From the NCBI RefSeq assembly GCF_000425145.1, contig NZ_AULF01000003.1, positions 229,345 to 293,344 of the forward strand: DNA of 64,000 nt, given 5' to 3'. The translations under genes and the position numbers were made by a program. The stretch is from Pedobacter glucosidilyticus DSM 23534. Its GTDB lineage: Bacteria > Bacteroidota > Bacteroidia > Sphingobacteriales > Sphingobacteriaceae. The notes under the pieces are model-generated. The model made no database searches, was not told the origin of the DNA, and was given only the letters and a program-made list of their open reading frames with translations. Numbering within the stretch: position 1 is the stretch's first letter; each line of letters opens with the position of its first letter. Positions 62,820-64,000 of the stretch are shown here, piece after piece.

Positions 62820-63739
62820 GCTACATCAAACTTAACCCAAGCATGACCTTCATAACCAAAATTGAAATATTTTGGTGTGATGATTTCAGCTAAAATCTCA
62901 ATAGAATCTACTAACCTAGGACCACTTCTGTTAAAATAGTGGTTACCATCGGCAATGTAGATTTTATTGTTTTTAACCGCTTGCAAATCTTTCCATTGCG
63001 GCAGGCTCAATAAAACACCTATCTCTTGCATGGTTCTAGAGATAGAAAATCCGCATGGCATGATGATGATGATATCAGGGTTTGCTTCTGCAATTTCTTC
63101 CCAGCTTACAAAGGGAGAATGCTGACCATTTTGAGCTAGTAATGATGTGCCTCCAGCAATTTGCACAAGCTCAGGAATCCAATTCCCTGATACCATTACA
63201 GGTTCTAGCCACTCTATACAAGCTACTTTAGGTTTATCATTAAAAAACTTTAGTTTATGTTTTACGATATCTTTTCGCTCTTCTAAATCTTCTATCAAAG
63301 TTTCGGCTACAGCCATAGTGTCTGTTGCGGCAGCTATTTTTCTAATATCATCAAAAACATCATTTAAAACTTTTGGCTCTAAAGAAATAATTTGGGTTTG
63401 ATGACCTATAAAATCGGCTAAAGCCTCTTCTACATCTTTTAAAGAAACAGCACAAACATCACATTGTGCTTGGGTAATGATGATATCAGGTTTTAATTCT
63501 TGAATTAAAGCTTTATCAATTTTGTAAATGGATAAAGAATCTGATAAAATTTCTTTAACCTGTTGGTCTATTTCTTTACTGCTACCTGTTGAAGTAAACT
63601 TTGCATCAGAGCAAATAGGCAAATACTGGATACTTGCCGGAAAATCGCACTCGTGAGATCGTCCAACCAAATTTTCTTCTAAGCCTAAGGCACAAATAAT
63701 TTCGGTTGCGGCAGGTAACAAAGAAATAATCCTCTTCAT
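62816..63739 (-). CDS. BtuF-like cobalamin/metal-chelate binding protein
   Basis: A 307-residue class III (helical-backbone) substrate-binding protein. RIISLLPAATEIICALGLEENLVGRSHECD, with CDFP and VPELVQIAGG-like blocks (WIPELVQIAGGTSLLAQNG), fits the BtuF/corrinoid-binding type. No signal peptide is present, so it would be cytoplasmic, which is odd for an ABC-type binding protein. No transporter genes are adjacent. A -7 box (TATCTTTG, 63763-63756) lies 17 nt upstream. Confidence 0.85.
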   Translation of the reverse strand: MKRIISLLPAATEIICALGLEENLVGRSHECDFPASIQYLPICSDAKFTSTGSSKEIDQQVKEILSDSLSIYKIDKALIQELKPDIIITQAQCDVCAVSLKDVEEALADFIGHQTQIISLEPKVLNDVFDDIRKIAAATDTMAVAETLIEDLEERKDIVKHKLKFFNDKPKVACIEWLEPVMVSGNWIPELVQIAGGTSLLAQNGQHSPFVSWEEIAEANPDIIIIMPCGFSISRTMQEIGVLLSLPQWKDLQAVKNNKIYIADGNHYFNRSGPRLVDSIEILAEIITPKYFNFGYEGHAWVKFDVA

Positions 63740-63771
63740 GAATATCAAATTTCCGCAAAGATAGTAAAATC

Positions 63772-63808
63772 AAAACAGGGATAAACCTATCCGATTTATC
63801 CCTGTTTT
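63772..63808. terminator. Long-stem terminator
   Basis: A perfect 14-bp stem (AAAACAGGGATAAA / TTTATCCCTGTTTT) with a 9-nt loop. It ends transcripts of the outer-membrane protein gene to the right (minus strand), just upstream of the BtuF-like promoter. Confidence 0.8.
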
Positions 63809-63828
63809 AAATTGTTTTATTAATGGTT

Positions 63829-64000
63829 TTAGTTGCCCATACCTCCACCGGCTTGGCCTCCGCCATCACCTTGTTTTAAGTCGTCATTCTTAACGCCTTT
63901 TTTAGGATTTTGATTCACTTTTAAGCTTCCAAATCTCCAACTGAAGTTAACGCCAACAGAACGGAAAGGTATGGAGAAGTTGTTAGACTGTACAAAGGCT
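63829..64000 (-). CDS. Outer-membrane beta-barrel family protein, C-terminal fragment
   Basis: Only the last 57 codons are present. The final strand (SVGVNFSWRFGSLK) is typical of the last beta-strand of large Bacteroidota barrels with an OMP_b-brl_3 C terminus, followed by a Lys/Asn-rich and then Gly/Gln-rich disordered tail (GDGGGQAGGGMGN). The rest is outside the window. Confidence 0.75.
   Translation of the reverse strand, partial: AFVQSNNFSIPFRSVGVNFSWRFGSLKVNQNPKKGVKNDDLKQGDGGGQAGGGMGN

Noticed and set aside
1..64000. tRNA, rRNA, CRISPR array or prophage
   Set aside because: No T-loop-like GGTTCGAATCC motifs with acceptor stems, no regularly spaced repeats of 25-40 bp and no phage structural genes were seen on reading both strands.

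Overview
The window looks like ordinary chromosome from a member of the Bacteroidota, most likely a Sphingobacteriaceae such as Pedobacter. The evidence is AT-rich DNA, repeated Bacteroidota -7 promoter boxes (TAnnTTTG), Bacteroidota-typical small families (DUF4295 after rpmG, DUF4783 before nadC, DUF5683 beside parB), a PorV/PorQ-type barrel, bacillithiol synthesis (bshC) and the lepB-dapB-DUF5683-parB-parA order. I see no rRNA, tRNA, CRISPR or prophage. No gene-free stretch exceeds about 300 bases; the longest (19362-19642) holds a long inverted repeat.

Layout. 1-4.6 kb: gpmI, a cut-off lipoprotein, DUF4783, nadC, plsY and an M48 metallopeptidase. 4.6-7 kb: agmatine deiminase and N-carbamoylputrescine amidase (agmatine to putrescine), separated by a small four-helix-bundle gene flanked by inverted repeats. 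7-13.3 kb: a TlpA-like thioredoxin, an APC permease, an RsmB-like methyltransferase, a periplasmic-binding lipoprotein and guaA. 13.4-19.4 kb: M20 peptidase, lipoproteins, dCMP deaminase, LysE exporter, purF. 19.6-25 kb: glgB, an outer-membrane barrel and a GH31 alpha-glucosidase. 25.3-28.6 kb: a LuxE-like protein, a RES/Xre toxin-antitoxin pair, tyrS. 28.6-37.4 kb: plus-strand genes ending in DUF547, FAD oxidoreductase and a membrane 4Fe-4S protein. 37.5-42.7 kb: old yellow enzyme, lpxB, surE, a ClC channel.

42.9-50.7 kb is an acetate locus: CsbD, acs, a stand-alone receiver, a symporter/histidine-kinase fusion resembling CrbS, two small membrane proteins, an MHS transporter and an InsA-like DNA-binding protein. 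50.9-57.1 kb is a plus-strand run: rpmB, rpmG, DUF4295, ftsY, a frameshifted GxxExxY gene, rimO, bshC, an Ldh-family dehydrogenase. 57.1-64 kb: a PIN/DUF6364 toxin-antitoxin pair, lepB, dapB, DUF5683, parB, parA, an FMN reductase, a BtuF-like protein and the C terminus of an outer-membrane protein.

The most interesting signal is a pair of cassettes of about 475 bp (5664-6143 and 52616-53087). Each holds one small orphan gene (four-helix bundle; GxxExxY) between inverted copies of short, internally tandem repeats. Each fits tightly between two genes of a co-directional run, with repeat bases reaching or forming neighbouring start and stop codons; in one case the repeat encodes the N terminus of agmatine deiminase. 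The acetate locus is the second: its receiver has no DNA-binding domain, while an InsA-type zinc-finger/HTH protein sits immediately upstream.
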